64,000 nucleotides of DNA from positions 1 to 64,000 of the forward strand of contig CAJUKT010000073.1 of assembly GCA_910587255.1 (NCBI GenBank). The letters run 5' to 3'. This stretch comes from an uncultured Oscillospiraceae bacterium. GTDB lineage: Bacteria; Bacillota; Clostridia; Oscillospirales; Oscillospiraceae. This document shows, piece by piece, positions 39,779-48,064 of the stretch (positions within the stretch are counted from its first letter, which is position 1; the number at the start of each line of letters is the position of its first letter). Both the position numbers and the translations under genes were made by a program. The notes under the pieces are model-generated. The model had not been told where the DNA came from. It ran no database searches and saw nothing but the letters and a program-made list of their open reading frames with translations.

Positions 39779-40117
39779 TTAAAGCCTCCTGGCGCCGGGG
39801 GTTTCCAGCAGGCACAGCTCACAGAGCGTTTCTAGCTCCTGCATGTGATCCTCCTTTGGGTCGTCGTATTCCAGACAGGCCGCCGTTTGGAGAACAAAAG
39901 CGTCCTGGCCATATTGTGTCCAAAGGGCTTGCAGCCGTTTATTGGGGCAGCTCCCCGCAGAGAGCTGAAAGCGGATACGGTTGAATTTTGCGGGGATATC
40001 TGCGGCAGGCATTAAAAATATCTCACCGGCAGGGCGGCAGTGGAAGGAGATCACCCCCATCTCCGGGCGGCGGTCCTTGTAGGCATTCAAAAGCTCTTTT
40101 TTTCTTTCTGTGACCAT
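39779..40117 (-). CDS. GIY-YIG nuclease-like family protein
   Basis: A 112-aa protein of a clostridial GIY-YIG-related family: KKELLNAYKDRRPEMGVISF, then GEIFLMPAADIPAKFNRIRF and LSAGSCPNKRLQALWTQYG. ATG 40117 follows GAGGTG by 6 bases. The canonical GIY and YIG triads are degenerate, so nuclease activity is uncertain. Confidence 0.7.
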   Translation of the reverse strand: MVTERKKELLNAYKDRRPEMGVISFHCRPAGEIFLMPAADIPAKFNRIRFQLSAGSCPNKRLQALWTQYGQDAFVLQTAACLEYDDPKEDHMQELETLCELCLLETPGARRL

Positions 40118-40136
40118 ATTTCTCACCTCGCAAGAC

Positions 40137-40165
40137 ATTTTACCCCATTCAGCCCGCAAAAACAA
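40137..40165 (-). promoter_or_regulatory. Promoter of the GIY-YIG-like gene
   Basis: Minus-strand TTGTTT and TAAAAT with a 17-base spacer, 20 bases before the start. Confidence 0.5.
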
Positions 40166-40221
40166 TCTACGATGCGTTGATTTTTGCCGCTGAGGACTTG
40201 CCAACAGCCATTACGAAATTC

Positions 40222-40250
40222 TTGATATATAGAAAAAAATGAGCTATACT
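40222..40250 (+). promoter_or_regulatory. Promoter of the chemoreceptor gene
   Basis: TTGATA and TATACT with a 17-base spacer; about 97 bases of leader precede the start. Confidence 0.6.
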
Positions 40251-40346
40251 ACCCGTTGGAGATGGGGCTGGATTCGCTGCGCGGCTTTGGCCCCGGGAAT
40301 TTGGAGGGCGCCGTGCCCAAAACCTTTTCCGATGGAGGAAGTTTTC

Positions 40347-42374
40347 ATGGGATTTATAGAAAACAAAAAACTTGCTGCGCGAATTGGGATTGCTACAACC
40401 GTTATCACTCTGGTGGGGATGGCGCTGCTCTGGCTGGTCGTATCCACCAACGCCGCTTCTGTGGTCAAAAACGATATCACCAACCAAATGACTGACGCCG
40501 TGGAATCCAGAGCCGCTATCATTGACGCATACGTGCTCTCCGCGGAAGAATATATGGCCGCCTTTGCCCTGGGCAGCGAGGTTCGTGACCTGCTTCTAAA
40601 CCCGGACGACCCGGCCCTGCTTGCAAAGGCACAAAAGTATACGGAGGATTTTGCGGCAACCAAAGGGGTGTTTGAAGGGCTGTACATCGCCACCCCGGTC
40701 ACCCATGTCCTGACCCACACCTCACAGGGGGCTATCGGGATGACCACCCGTACGGGGGATTCCCTGAAAACCTTTCAAGACACCATTCTGGCCCAGCAGC
40801 GGCTGACCAATCTGGGCATTATGCAGTCCCCGGGCACAGGCAGTATGATTTTATCCATGTACTACCCCATTTTTGAGGGAGAGCGGTGCATCGGCTACGT
40901 GGGGGCGGGTGTCTATGCCAGTCACCTGATGGACTCGCTGCTGAATCTGGATATCAAGGGCCTGCCCGACAGCGAATATGTATTCCTGAATGTGGATACG
41001 GGCGTGTATCTGTACCATGAGGACGATTCGCTTTTGAATACTGAAACCACCGACGCCGGATACCGGGAGATTATCAAGCGCATTCAGGCGGACGGCAGCA
41101 CCCAGGCCAATACATATTCCTACCGGGGTGAGGATGGGGTCCAACAGCTGGTGGTGTATAAGTTTCTGAAGGACCGAGGCTGGGTGTTTATGGTTCGAGA
41201 CAACGCAACCGAGGTCTACGGCACTGTGACCAACGTACGCATTTTGGTGGGTGTGCTGTGCGCGGTGACTGCCGTGGCCGTCATCCTGCTCACCCTGCTG
41301 CTCCTGCGCCGGGAGGGCAGGGAGCTCATGGTGGTGGAGCGCGCCATTGGGCGCCTGGGGGATCTGAACCTATCCGCAGACCAGGAGCTGGAGCCATTCT
41401 ATGGCCGGTCGGATGAGATCGGCATGATCGCCCAGACCACTCACCGGGTCTGCGGCTGTCTGAGGCAGACCATTGACGATGTGGGACGCATCCTGGGTGA
41501 GATGGCTGATGGTAATTTTGCCGTCGATGTTACCGAGAACGAGTCCTATTATATTGGGGACTTCAAGGTTTTGTCCACCAGCCTGCAGTCCATCCACGCC
41601 AATCTGGTGAACGTGATCCGTGATATTTCCCAGGTGGCCGGCGAAGTGGGCGCCAGCGCGGTTCGGGTTTCTACGGACGCGCAGGCCCTGGCCCAGGGTA
41701 CAACGGAGCAGGCCGCCTCGGTTGACGGCGTCGTGACAAATGTGAGCGCCATCACGGCCCAGATCCAGACCAGCACCGTGCGATGCGGCAGCGCCAGCGC
41801 GCTGGTGGATCAGGCCACTGGCTACGCGGCTGAGGCGGACACAAAAATGGAGCAGCTGACTGCGGCCACCAGGAACATCGACCAGTCCTCCGCCCAGATC
41901 GGAACGATTATCAAGACCATCGAGGACATCGCGTTTCAGACCAATATTCTGGCGCTGAACGCCGCAGTAGAGGCCGCCCGTGCCGGAAGTGCGGGAAAGG
42001 GCTTTTCTGTGGTGGCGGATGAGGTTCGCAATTTGGCCGCTAAATCCGCTTCAGCCGCGCAGAATACCAATGAGCTGATCAGCCGGTCCATCCAGAGCGC
42101 CAAATCTGGAACAGAATCTACAGATCTGGAAGTTTCTGCCATGCAGGATATCGATAGCTGCATTCAGTCTATCAAAACCTTGATGGATGAGATTGCCGCC
42201 GCCAGTGTTCAGCAGTCGGAGATGATCTCGCTGGTGGAAACAGGAATTAAGGAGATCTCGGCGGTGGTGCAGGATAACTCTACCGCCGCGGAAAAAAGCG
42301 CCGCAGTCTCCAAGGAGCTGTCCCAGCAGGCACGGACCCTGAACAGTCTCATCAGCCGGTTCCGAATTCAATAA
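40347..42374 (+). CDS. Methyl-accepting chemotaxis protein
   Basis: A 675-aa transmembrane receptor. TM1 lies at 12-34 (IATTVITLVGMALLWLVVST), followed by a periplasm-facing dCache-like sensor (to ~320), TM2 (VLCAVTAVAVILLTLLLL), a HAMP-like linker and a signalling domain whose hairpin tip reads EDIAFQTNILALNAAVEAA. It relays to CheA/CheW; no chemotaxis operon is present here. ATG 40347 follows GGAGG by 8 bases. Composition is somewhat lower in GC than flanking genes. Confidence 0.94.
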   Translation: MGFIENKKLAARIGIATTVITLVGMALLWLVVSTNAASVVKNDITNQMTDAVESRAAIIDAYVLSAEEYMAAFALGSEVRDLLLNPDDPALLAKAQKYTEDFAATKGVFEGLYIATPVTHVLTHTSQGAIGMTTRTGDSLKTFQDTILAQQRLTNLGIMQSPGTGSMILSMYYPIFEGERCIGYVGAGVYASHLMDSLLNLDIKGLPDSEYVFLNVDTGVYLYHEDDSLLNTETTDAGYREIIKRIQADGSTQANTYSYRGEDGVQQLVVYKFLKDRGWVFMVRDNATEVYGTVTNVRILVGVLCAVTAVAVILLTLLLLRREGRELMVVERAIGRLGDLNLSADQELEPFYGRSDEIGMIAQTTHRVCGCLRQTIDDVGRILGEMADGNFAVDVTENESYYIGDFKVLSTSLQSIHANLVNVIRDISQVAGEVGASAVRVSTDAQALAQGTTEQAASVDGVVTNVSAITAQIQTSTVRCGSASALVDQATGYAAEADTKMEQLTAATRNIDQSSAQIGTIIKTIEDIAFQTNILALNAAVEAARAGSAGKGFSVVADEVRNLAAKSASAAQNTNELISRSIQSAKSGTESTDLEVSAMQDIDSCIQSIKTLMDEIAAASVQQSEMISLVETGIKEISAVVQDNSTAAEKSAAVSKELSQQARTLNSLISRFRIQ

Positions 42375-42380
42375 GTGAAA

Positions 42381-42434
42381 ACCGGCCTGCCGTCCCCACC
42401 CTCTGAAGGTGGGGACGGCAGGCCGGTATCTTTT
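42381..42434. terminator. Strong terminator between convergent MCP and nifU genes
   Basis: A perfect 20-bp stem (42381-42400 with 42408-42427) and 7-base loop followed by ATCTTTT. Confidence 0.88.
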
Positions 42435-42514
42435 CGCGTAAAAAACGAAGATATCGCCTCAAAGTTGAGAACAGCTAAAAAGTCAGTTCCGCCCTAAACG
42501 CCAGGATCTTTTGC

Positions 42515-42958
42515 TCATTCGCCGTGATGGTCGTGTTCGTGACAACAGGAGCAGTCGCCACTGCAGAACTGTTCAGGCTCGTAGGCAATGCCGTTCTTAT
42601 CGTAATAGTCCTTGATGGCGGCGCGCACCGCTTCCTCAGCCAGGACGGAACAGTGGATCTTATGGGCGGGCAGGCCGTCCAGCGCCTCCACCACGGCCTG
42701 GTTGGTGAGGGACAGGGCCTCGTCCACCTGCTTGCCTTTGATGAGCTCGGTGGCCATGGAGCTGGTGGCAATGGCACTGCCGCAGCCAAAGGTCTCGAAC
42801 TTCACGTCCACGATGATTCCGTCCTCGATTTTGAGGTACATTTTCATGATATCGCCGCACTTGGCGTTACCCACCTCTCCTACGCCGTCGGCATCGGCGA
42901 TCTCGCCTACGTTGCGGGGATTACGAAAATGATCCATCACCTTTTCACTGTATAACAT
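42515..42958 (-). CDS. nifU: NifU/IscU-like iron-sulfur scaffold
   Basis: A 147-aa Fe-S cluster scaffold: MLYSEKVMDHFRNPRNVG, GNAKCGDIMKMYLKI (Cys1), FETFGCGSAIATSSMATELI (Cys2) and KIHCSVLAEEAVRAA (Cys3). The clostridial tail CSGDCSCCHEHDHH adds extra Cys/His. The start overlaps the end of nifS by 14 bases. No iscR lies adjacent. Confidence 0.95.
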   Translation of the reverse strand: MLYSEKVMDHFRNPRNVGEIADADGVGEVGNAKCGDIMKMYLKIEDGIIVDVKFETFGCGSAIATSSMATELIKGKQVDEALSLTNQAVVEALDGLPAHKIHCSVLAEEAVRAAIKDYYDKNGIAYEPEQFCSGDCSCCHEHDHHGE

Positions 42959-44132
42959 AGCTGCGCTCTCCTCTCTGTAAAGATTTCCAAACGGGAGACA
43001 TATCCCGCAGATAATTGACCACCTCAGCGGTGGCTTGGGCGATAGACTCCACATCCTCCATGGTGTTGTCCCGGTCCAAGGAGAGGCGAAGGGAGCCGTG
43101 GGCCACCTCATGGGGGCGGCCGATGGCCAGCAGCACGTGGCTGGGGTCCAGCGAGCCGGAGGTGCAGGCCGACCCGGAGGAGGCGGCAACCCCCTTATCG
43201 TCCAGCAGCAGCAACAGGGATTCGCCCTCAATGCCCTCAAAACAGAAGCTTACATTGCCGGGCAGCCGCCGTTCCCTGTCGCCGTTCAGGGCGGCATGGG
43301 GGATGGCGGACAGCTTTTCGATGAGGGTGTCCCGCAGGGAGGACACATAGACATTGTTTTCTGCCATGTGGGTTACGGCATCGTCCAGCGCGGCGGCCAT
43401 GCCCAGAATGGCGGGCAGGTTTTCCGTGCCGGCCCGGAGACCCCGCTCCTGGGCCCCGCCGTGGATGAGGGGGAACAGGGGGGCGCCCCGGCGCACGTAC
43501 AGCGCACCCACGCCCCGGGGGCCGTGGAACTTGTGGCCGGACAGGGAAAGCATGTCGATATTTTGTGCTGTCACGTCGATGGGCAGATGGCCTACCGCCT
43601 GAACGGCGTCCGTATGGAAGGGGACGCCCTTTTCCCGGCACAGTGCGCCAATCTCGGCCACGGGCTGGATGGTGCCGATCTCATTGTTGGCGTACATGAC
43701 GGACACCAGAGCGGTATCCTCCCGGATGGCGGCGGCCACGTCCTCCACCTTGACGATGCCGCTCCCGTCCACCGGGAGGAGGTTGATGTCATAGCCCTCC
43801 TTGGACAGCTGCTCCATGGTATGGAGGACGGCATGGTGTTCAATGGCGGTGGTGATGAGGTGCTTTTTACCCTTGCGCGCCCCAATTTTGGCGGCGCTGG
43901 CAATGGCCTGATTATCCGCCTCGCTGCCGCCGGAGGTGAAATAGATGTCCCCCGGCTGGGCGCCGATGGCCCTGGCCACCGTTTCCCGGGCGGTCTGGAG
44001 GGCCTCCCTGGCCTGCTGCCCCGGGGAGTGGAGGCTGGAGGGATTGCCCCAGAAGCGCTCCATGCCGTCCAGCATGGCCTGCTGGGCGGCGGGACAGGCT
44101 TTGGTGGTGGCGGCGTTGTCCGCGTATATCAT
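42945..44132 (-). CDS. nifS: Cysteine desulfurase (NifS/IscS family)
   Basis: A 395-aa PLP enzyme supplying sulfur for Fe-S clusters. MIYADNAATTKACPAAQQAM, the PLP-lysine region LSLSGHKFHGPRGVGALY and the catalytic-cysteine loop SSGSACTSGSLDPSHVLLAI (class I loop) are present. ATG 44132 gives the family N-terminus; AAGGAG lies 12 bases upstream, whereas the ATG at 44144 abuts it. Operon with nifU. Confidence 0.95.
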   Translation of the reverse strand: MIYADNAATTKACPAAQQAMLDGMERFWGNPSSLHSPGQQAREALQTARETVARAIGAQPGDIYFTSGGSEADNQAIASAAKIGARKGKKHLITTAIEHHAVLHTMEQLSKEGYDINLLPVDGSGIVKVEDVAAAIREDTALVSVMYANNEIGTIQPVAEIGALCREKGVPFHTDAVQAVGHLPIDVTAQNIDMLSLSGHKFHGPRGVGALYVRRGAPLFPLIHGGAQERGLRAGTENLPAILGMAAALDDAVTHMAENNVYVSSLRDTLIEKLSAIPHAALNGDRERRLPGNVSFCFEGIEGESLLLLLDDKGVAASSGSACTSGSLDPSHVLLAIGRPHEVAHGSLRLSLDRDNTMEDVESIAQATAEVVNYLRDMSPVWKSLQRGERSYVIQ

Positions 44133-44218
44133 GATGTGTTCCATCTCCTTATATTTGAGCGTCCGCGCCGTTGCGGGCGGCGCGGGGCGTGATAGCCTTA
44201 CATCCGCTTACCGCCCAA

Positions 44219-44247
44219 ATCATACCGTAAAAAGCATACCTTGTCAA
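44219..44247 (-). promoter_or_regulatory. Sigma-A promoter of nifS-nifU
   Basis: Minus-strand TTGACA and TATGAT with a 17-base spacer, about 85 bases before nifS. Confidence 0.8.
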
Positions 44248-44360
44248 TAGGAATTGTGGAAATTCTTATGAGACACCCCCATAGCATTCCCAGGAGGCGG
44301 AAAATTACAACCAGGATGGCGCAGCAGCGCCAGAGAGGGCTTTTCTTTTACGATTGGGTG

Positions 44361-44369
44361 TGATATACT
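44361..44369 (+). promoter_or_regulatory. Extended -10 promoter of the sirtuin gene
   Basis: TGATATACT is a TGn-extended -10; the -35 region (TTTTCT at 44341) is weak. Confidence 0.4.
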
Positions 44370-44395
44370 GGGCGCAGATAAAGGAGGGAAGCGCC

Positions 44396-45118
44396 ATGAC
44401 GCCTCTGGAACAATTGCAGCAATGGATCAAGGAGAGCCGGAACATCGTCTTTTTCGGCGGGGCAGGCGTGTCCACCGAGAGCGGTATCCCGGATTTCCGC
44501 AGCGTGGACGGGCTGTACAATCAGAGGTACCGGCAGCCGCCGGAGACGATCCTCAGCCACACCTATTTCGAGGGGCATACCGGGGATTTTTACCGCTTTT
44601 ACCGGGACAAGATGATCTGCCTTGACGCAAAACCCAACGCCGCCCACCTAAAGCTGGCGGAATTGGAGCGGGCGGGCAAGCTCCGGGCGGTGGTCACCCA
44701 GAACATCGACGGACTGCATCAGCTGGCGGGCAGCCAAGCGGTGTATGAGCTCCACGGCTCGGTCCACCGCAACTACTGCACAAAATGCCGTGCGTTTTAC
44801 GGTGTAGACTTCATTCAAGCGGGGGAAGGCGTACCCCTGTGCCCGGTGTGCGGCGGCGTGGTGAAGCCGGATGTGGTGCTGTACGAGGAGGGGCTGGATC
44901 AGGATACGGTGGAGGGCGCTGTGCGGGCCATCGCCGGGGCGGATGTGCTCATCGTGGGTGGGACCTCCCTGGTGGTCTACCCCGCGGCGGGGCTCATCAA
45001 TTATTACCGGGGGAACCGGCTGGTGCTCATCAACCGGGACCCAACTCCATGCGATGGGCAGGCGGATCTGGTGATTCACGACTCCATCGGCAAGGTGCTG
45101 GGAGGGATTGCGGTATGA
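44396..45118 (+). CDS. cobB: NAD-dependent protein deacylase (sirtuin)
   Basis: A 240-aa Sir2 protein: FFGGAGVSTESGIPDFRS (NAD site), VVTQNIDGLHQLAG, the catalytic His in YELHGSVHRNYC, a Cys4 zinc module (CTKC ... CPVC) and KPDVVLYEEGLD. Removes acyl groups from lysines. ATG 44396 follows AAAGGAGGG. Overlaps the CPBP gene by 4 bases. Confidence 0.95.
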   Translation: MTPLEQLQQWIKESRNIVFFGGAGVSTESGIPDFRSVDGLYNQRYRQPPETILSHTYFEGHTGDFYRFYRDKMICLDAKPNAAHLKLAELERAGKLRAVVTQNIDGLHQLAGSQAVYELHGSVHRNYCTKCRAFYGVDFIQAGEGVPLCPVCGGVVKPDVVLYEEGLDQDTVEGAVRAIAGADVLIVGGTSLVVYPAAGLINYYRGNRLVLINRDPTPCDGQADLVIHDSIGKVLGGIAV

Positions 45119-46014
45119 AGCAGAGCGCAGGCGGACGGGCGGTTCAGGTGCTGATCGCCCTGGGCAAGAGCGTGTGTTATCTGGCGCTGTTTTTGGGCGC
45201 CCAGGTGCTGGTGATGCTGCCGGTGGTGGTGGCTGCCGCTGTGCAGTCGGCGCTGGAGAATTGGGAGGCGGCGGAGCAGCTGTACGGCGTGCTGTATGAA
45301 AGCGCCATGCTATTCACCGCGGTGTCGGGGCTGCTCGCCATTGGGGTGATCCTTCTGTTCTACCGCATCCGGCGGAAAAAGCTGGGGGACGCTTTGTGGC
45401 TGCGGCGGGTGGAGGGCCCGGGGCTGCTGTCCGGGGCGGCGCTGGCCCCGGCGCTGTATTTGGCGGTTACTGTGGCGATGATGGCTCTTCCCGAGGCATG
45501 GCTGGACAGCTATGCCGAGGCGTCCTCCGGCGTGAGCGGCGGCGGGGTGATTGGCATTGTGGCGGTGGTGCTGGTGGCTCCGGTGGTGGAGGAGTTTATC
45601 TTCCGGGGGCTCATCATGACCCGGCTGGCGCAGGCCATGCCCGGCTGGCTGGCCGCAGCGCTGTCCGCCGCCATTTTTGGGCTGTGCCACGGCCACCCGG
45701 TCTGGTTTGCCTACACCTTTGTGCTGGGCGTGCTGTTTGGGCTGATGGATCTGCGGCTGGGGTCCATCTGGCCGTCCATCCTGGCCCACATGGTCTTCAA
45801 CGGTGTGGGCCAGGTACTGGATCTGCTGCCGGAGGATGACGTGGTAATCATGGGGGCGTACCTTGTCCTGGTGGCGGCGGCCGTTGTGCTCCCGGTTCTG
45901 GCCCGGAGAGAGGTGAAAGCCCTGTTCCGGCCCAAACCCCAGGCGCTCCCGGCCCAGGAGGGGGAGCCTCCCGCCCAGCCTGGAGGCTGCGAGTGGAACC
46001 CCTGGGATGAGTAA
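45115..46014 (+). CDS. CPBP-family intramembrane metalloprotease (CAAX-like)
   Basis: A 299-aa protein with about eight membrane helices. ABI/CAAX motifs: VVEEFIFRGLIMTRL (EExxxR), FGLCHGHPVWFAYTFVLGV (His) and SILAHMVFNGVGQ (His/Asn). Proline-rich tail. Bacterial members process peptides or act in bacteriocin self-immunity; role here unknown. Translationally coupled to the sirtuin. Confidence 0.9.
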   Translation: MKQSAGGRAVQVLIALGKSVCYLALFLGAQVLVMLPVVVAAAVQSALENWEAAEQLYGVLYESAMLFTAVSGLLAIGVILLFYRIRRKKLGDALWLRRVEGPGLLSGAALAPALYLAVTVAMMALPEAWLDSYAEASSGVSGGGVIGIVAVVLVAPVVEEFIFRGLIMTRLAQAMPGWLAAALSAAIFGLCHGHPVWFAYTFVLGVLFGLMDLRLGSIWPSILAHMVFNGVGQVLDLLPEDDVVIMGAYLVLVAAAVVLPVLARREVKALFRPKPQALPAQEGEPPAQPGGCEWNPWDE

Positions 46015-46018
46015 AGGT

Positions 46019-46052
46019 AAACCCTGCGGCGTCCTGCCGCAGGGTTTGTTCT
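46019..46052 (+). terminator. Terminator after the CPBP gene
   Basis: AAACCCTGCGGC and GCCGCAGGGTTT pair perfectly around a 5-base loop, followed by GTTCT. Confidence 0.75.
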
Positions 46053-46085
46053 CACTTTGATTTATTGAAAAACAATAAAAAATAC

Positions 46086-46114
46086 TTGACAAACGATATA
46101 GCGCGTGATAAGCT
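46086..46114 (+). promoter_or_regulatory. Promoter of the DUF2975-HTH pair
   Basis: TTGACA and TAAGCT with a 17-base spacer, 22 bases before the start. Confidence 0.65.
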
Positions 46115-46135
46115 CTGGGACAAGAGGTGGTGGAT

Positions 46136-46726
46136 ATGGAACAAACTTCCGTGCAGAAGCTGGCCCGTGTGCTGCGGGTCATGGTGCTGGCAGTCTTTGT
46201 GTGCAATATCATTGTGCTGTTCTTTGTGCCCGCCCTGGCGGCCATGCTGGCGGAGAACCGATGGGACGGGCAGACCATGGAACGGCTTTTGAGCGGGGAG
46301 AGCGTGGGGTTCTGGCTGAATTTCACCCTCCATATGTGGAATCCCTTCATCTGGATGATGGCTGCGGTGGGGGAGGAGCAGTATTGGCTGGTGCTGACGG
46401 CGTTTTTGCTCTTTTGCGGTGTGTGCACCGCCGTTATCCTGTGGCAGGGCAGGCGGGTGCTGGACACCATCCTGAAGGGGAACCCCTTCGTTATGGACAA
46501 CGCGAAAAGCCTGAAGACGGCGGCAATGTGCTGCTTTCTCATCTCCGGGGCGGCGCTGGCGCGGCTGGTCTGGGGGTTTGCCTATTATCGGAGCATCATG
46601 CCGATGCTCACCTACAACGCCCTGTTTGTGCCCATCTTTTTGATGGGCGGGCTGCTGTTCATGGTCATGTCTGCCCTGTTCCGCCAGGCGGTGGAGCTCA
46701 AGGCGGAAAACGACCTGACCATCTAG
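46136..46726 (+). CDS. DUF2975 membrane protein
   Basis: A 196-aa protein with four membrane helices (LRVMVLAVFVCNIIVLFFV; WLVLTAFLLFCGVCTAVIL; a third near CCFLISGAALARLVW; a fourth near LFVPIFLMGGLLFMVM). The cytoplasmic loop GNPFVMDNAKSLKTAAMCC is characteristic of DUF2975. These proteins are regularly paired with a small HTH gene, as here (11 bases downstream), suggesting membrane-linked transcriptional control. Confidence 0.85.
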   Translation: MEQTSVQKLARVLRVMVLAVFVCNIIVLFFVPALAAMLAENRWDGQTMERLLSGESVGFWLNFTLHMWNPFIWMMAAVGEEQYWLVLTAFLLFCGVCTAVILWQGRRVLDTILKGNPFVMDNAKSLKTAAMCCFLISGAALARLVWGFAYYRSIMPMLTYNALFVPIFLMGGLLFMVMSALFRQAVELKAENDLTI

Positions 46727-46736
46727 GGGGCGGCGT

Positions 46737-46952
46737 ATGGCGATTGTGGTGAATCTGGATGTGATGATGGCAAAGCGGAAAATGTCCCTGGGAGAGCTGT
46801 CCCAGAAGGTGGACGTGACTATGGCCAACCTGTCCATTTTGAAAAACAACAAGGCCAAGGCGGTGCGCTTTTCCACGCTGGAGGCCATTTGCAAAGCGCT
46901 GGACTGCCAGCCGGGGGATATCCTGGAGTACGTGCCCGACGAGGCGGACTGA
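46737..46952 (+). CDS. Small XRE-family HTH regulator (YozG-like)
   Basis: A 71-aa HTH_26 protein: VNLDVMMAKRKMSLGELSQK and VDVTMANLSILKNNKAKAVR, then LEAICKALDCQPGDILEY. Standard partner of DUF2975; it may bind the pair's own promoter. GGGGGCGGC precedes the ATG. Confidence 0.9.
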   Translation: MAIVVNLDVMMAKRKMSLGELSQKVDVTMANLSILKNNKAKAVRFSTLEAICKALDCQPGDILEYVPDEAD

Positions 46953-46975
46953 CAACCCCATAACCCGAACCGCAT

Positions 46976-47004
46976 GACCGCCCCGGCCATGGGGCGGTCT
47001 TTTT
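46976..47004 (+). terminator. Terminator after the HTH gene
   Basis: The palindromic GACCGCCCC...GGGGCGGTC stem is followed by TTTTT. Confidence 0.82.
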
Positions 47005-47034
47005 GCGGCCCAATTTGGAAAGGAGATACTTGAA

Positions 47035-47436
47035 ATGAAACGCTTTTTGACCCGTTGCTTGATCGTGCCCGCGCTGCTGCTCGCCCTGTGCAGCTGCGGC
47101 GGGGAAGAAAAAATCGACTATGACCTGGTGTTCGTCAACGGCTCGGACGCGAAAATCGTGGAGGTGGTGGTGGACTTCCAGGATCGGAACGGAGGGAGCC
47201 GGAACGCCGACAGCTCCCCCCTGAAGCGGGGGGATAGCTTCGGCTTTGAGGCGGGGGAGTACCCGGTGACGGTGTATGTGTACGACAAAGTCGCTAACGA
47301 TGTGGTGGCGGGGGCGGTGGCCCAGATCACCGTCCCCAAGGCCCCGCCCGAGGGGGAGCGCTGGTATGTCACGGCCTGGGACGGGGCGGGTGGCCTCGCC
47401 CTGACCGTGGAAAACCAGTGGCCCGAGGGGGTGTGA
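47035..47436 (+). CDS. Putative lipoprotein of unknown function
   Basis: A 133-aa protein with a lipoprotein signal (LIVPALLLALCSCGGEEK, Cys in LCSC). The mature part is a small beta-rich domain (YDLVFVNGSDAKIVEVVVDF, GEYPVTVYVYDKVANDVV), Ig-like in pattern. AAAGGAG lies upstream. It runs straight into the membrane-protein gene 2 bases downstream, probably one unit. Family not recognised. Confidence 0.7.
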   Translation: MKRFLTRCLIVPALLLALCSCGGEEKIDYDLVFVNGSDAKIVEVVVDFQDRNGGSRNADSSPLKRGDSFGFEAGEYPVTVYVYDKVANDVVAGAVAQITVPKAPPEGERWYVTAWDGAGGLALTVENQWPEGV

Positions 47437-47438
47437 AA

Positions 47439-48002
47439 ATGGAGGACTTCCTGCTGTCCCCGGCGGCGGGGGTGCTGATCCGGGTTTTCCTTCTGTGGGG
47501 GCCGCTGCTGGTGCTGGCGGCGGTGTGTGTGCTCACCTTGAGCAAGCTGGAGCCTCAGCGGAGGCGGGGCCTGCTCCCGCTGCTGGCGGCGATGCTGGTT
47601 CTTGCCGCTGTGCTGTTCGGCGGAGCTTGGCTGCTGGCCCGGCTGGGGCTGGCGTGGCGCACCTGGGCGCAGGAGGGGCTGGCCGCCCTGCTGTGGCTGG
47701 CGGGCCTGTCCACCGGGATTTTGACGGTGGTTTACGCCAGACGCTGGCTGGACGGCGCGAAGGGTCCGGCGACGTGGCTGTGCGGGTTCTGCCTGGCGGG
47801 GGCCATGTTCTCGTGCAGCGTGCTGGGCCTGCTGTGGTCCCTTGGCCCCGGCGAGACGGTGGGCGATTACCAGGGCCGGAAGGTGGTTCAGGGCAGGTGG
47901 GTGTGGCTGGATACCTCCTACGCCCTCTACGAGTACCGCGGCCCCCTGGTGCGGGGCGCGGAACCCATCGCCCAGGGACTGGAGCCGCTGATTGACGGCT
48001 GA
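47439..48002 (+). CDS. Membrane protein of unknown function
   Basis: A 187-aa protein with four predicted helices (VLIRVFLLWGPLLVLAAVCV; LLPLLAAMLVLAAVLFGGAW; GLAALLWLAGLSTGILTVVY; a fourth near LCGFCLAGAMFSCSVLGLLW) and a C-terminal soluble tail (YQGRKVVQGRWVWLDTSYAL). ATG 47439 is used; GTG 47433 is possible. Likely co-expressed with the lipoprotein. Not recognised. Confidence 0.65.
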   Translation: MEDFLLSPAAGVLIRVFLLWGPLLVLAAVCVLTLSKLEPQRRRGLLPLLAAMLVLAAVLFGGAWLLARLGLAWRTWAQEGLAALLWLAGLSTGILTVVYARRWLDGAKGPATWLCGFCLAGAMFSCSVLGLLWSLGPGETVGDYQGRKVVQGRWVWLDTSYALYEYRGPLVRGAEPIAQGLEPLIDG

Positions 48003-48005
48003 GCC

Positions 48006-48034
48006 TTGCAATTTCCGCGGTTTGGCGGTATAAT
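48006..48034 (+). promoter_or_regulatory. Sigma-A promoter of udp
   Basis: TTGCAA and consensus TATAAT with a 17-base spacer, 30 bases before the start. Confidence 0.75.
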
Positions 48035-48064
48035 GGAGCCAAATCAAGGAAATGAGGTGCGGCC

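Noticed and set aside
40251..40346. Possible cyclic-di-GMP riboswitch upstream of the chemoreceptor
   Set aside because: The leader lacks the conserved GEMM core and tetraloop-receptor pattern; only a promoter and ribosome site are supported.
42515..43240. Apparent fusion of the nifS 3' end (other frame) with nifU
   Set aside because: The N-terminal 95 residues are an out-of-frame reading of nifS; the real NifU starts at 42958 with its canonical MLYSEKVMDHF.
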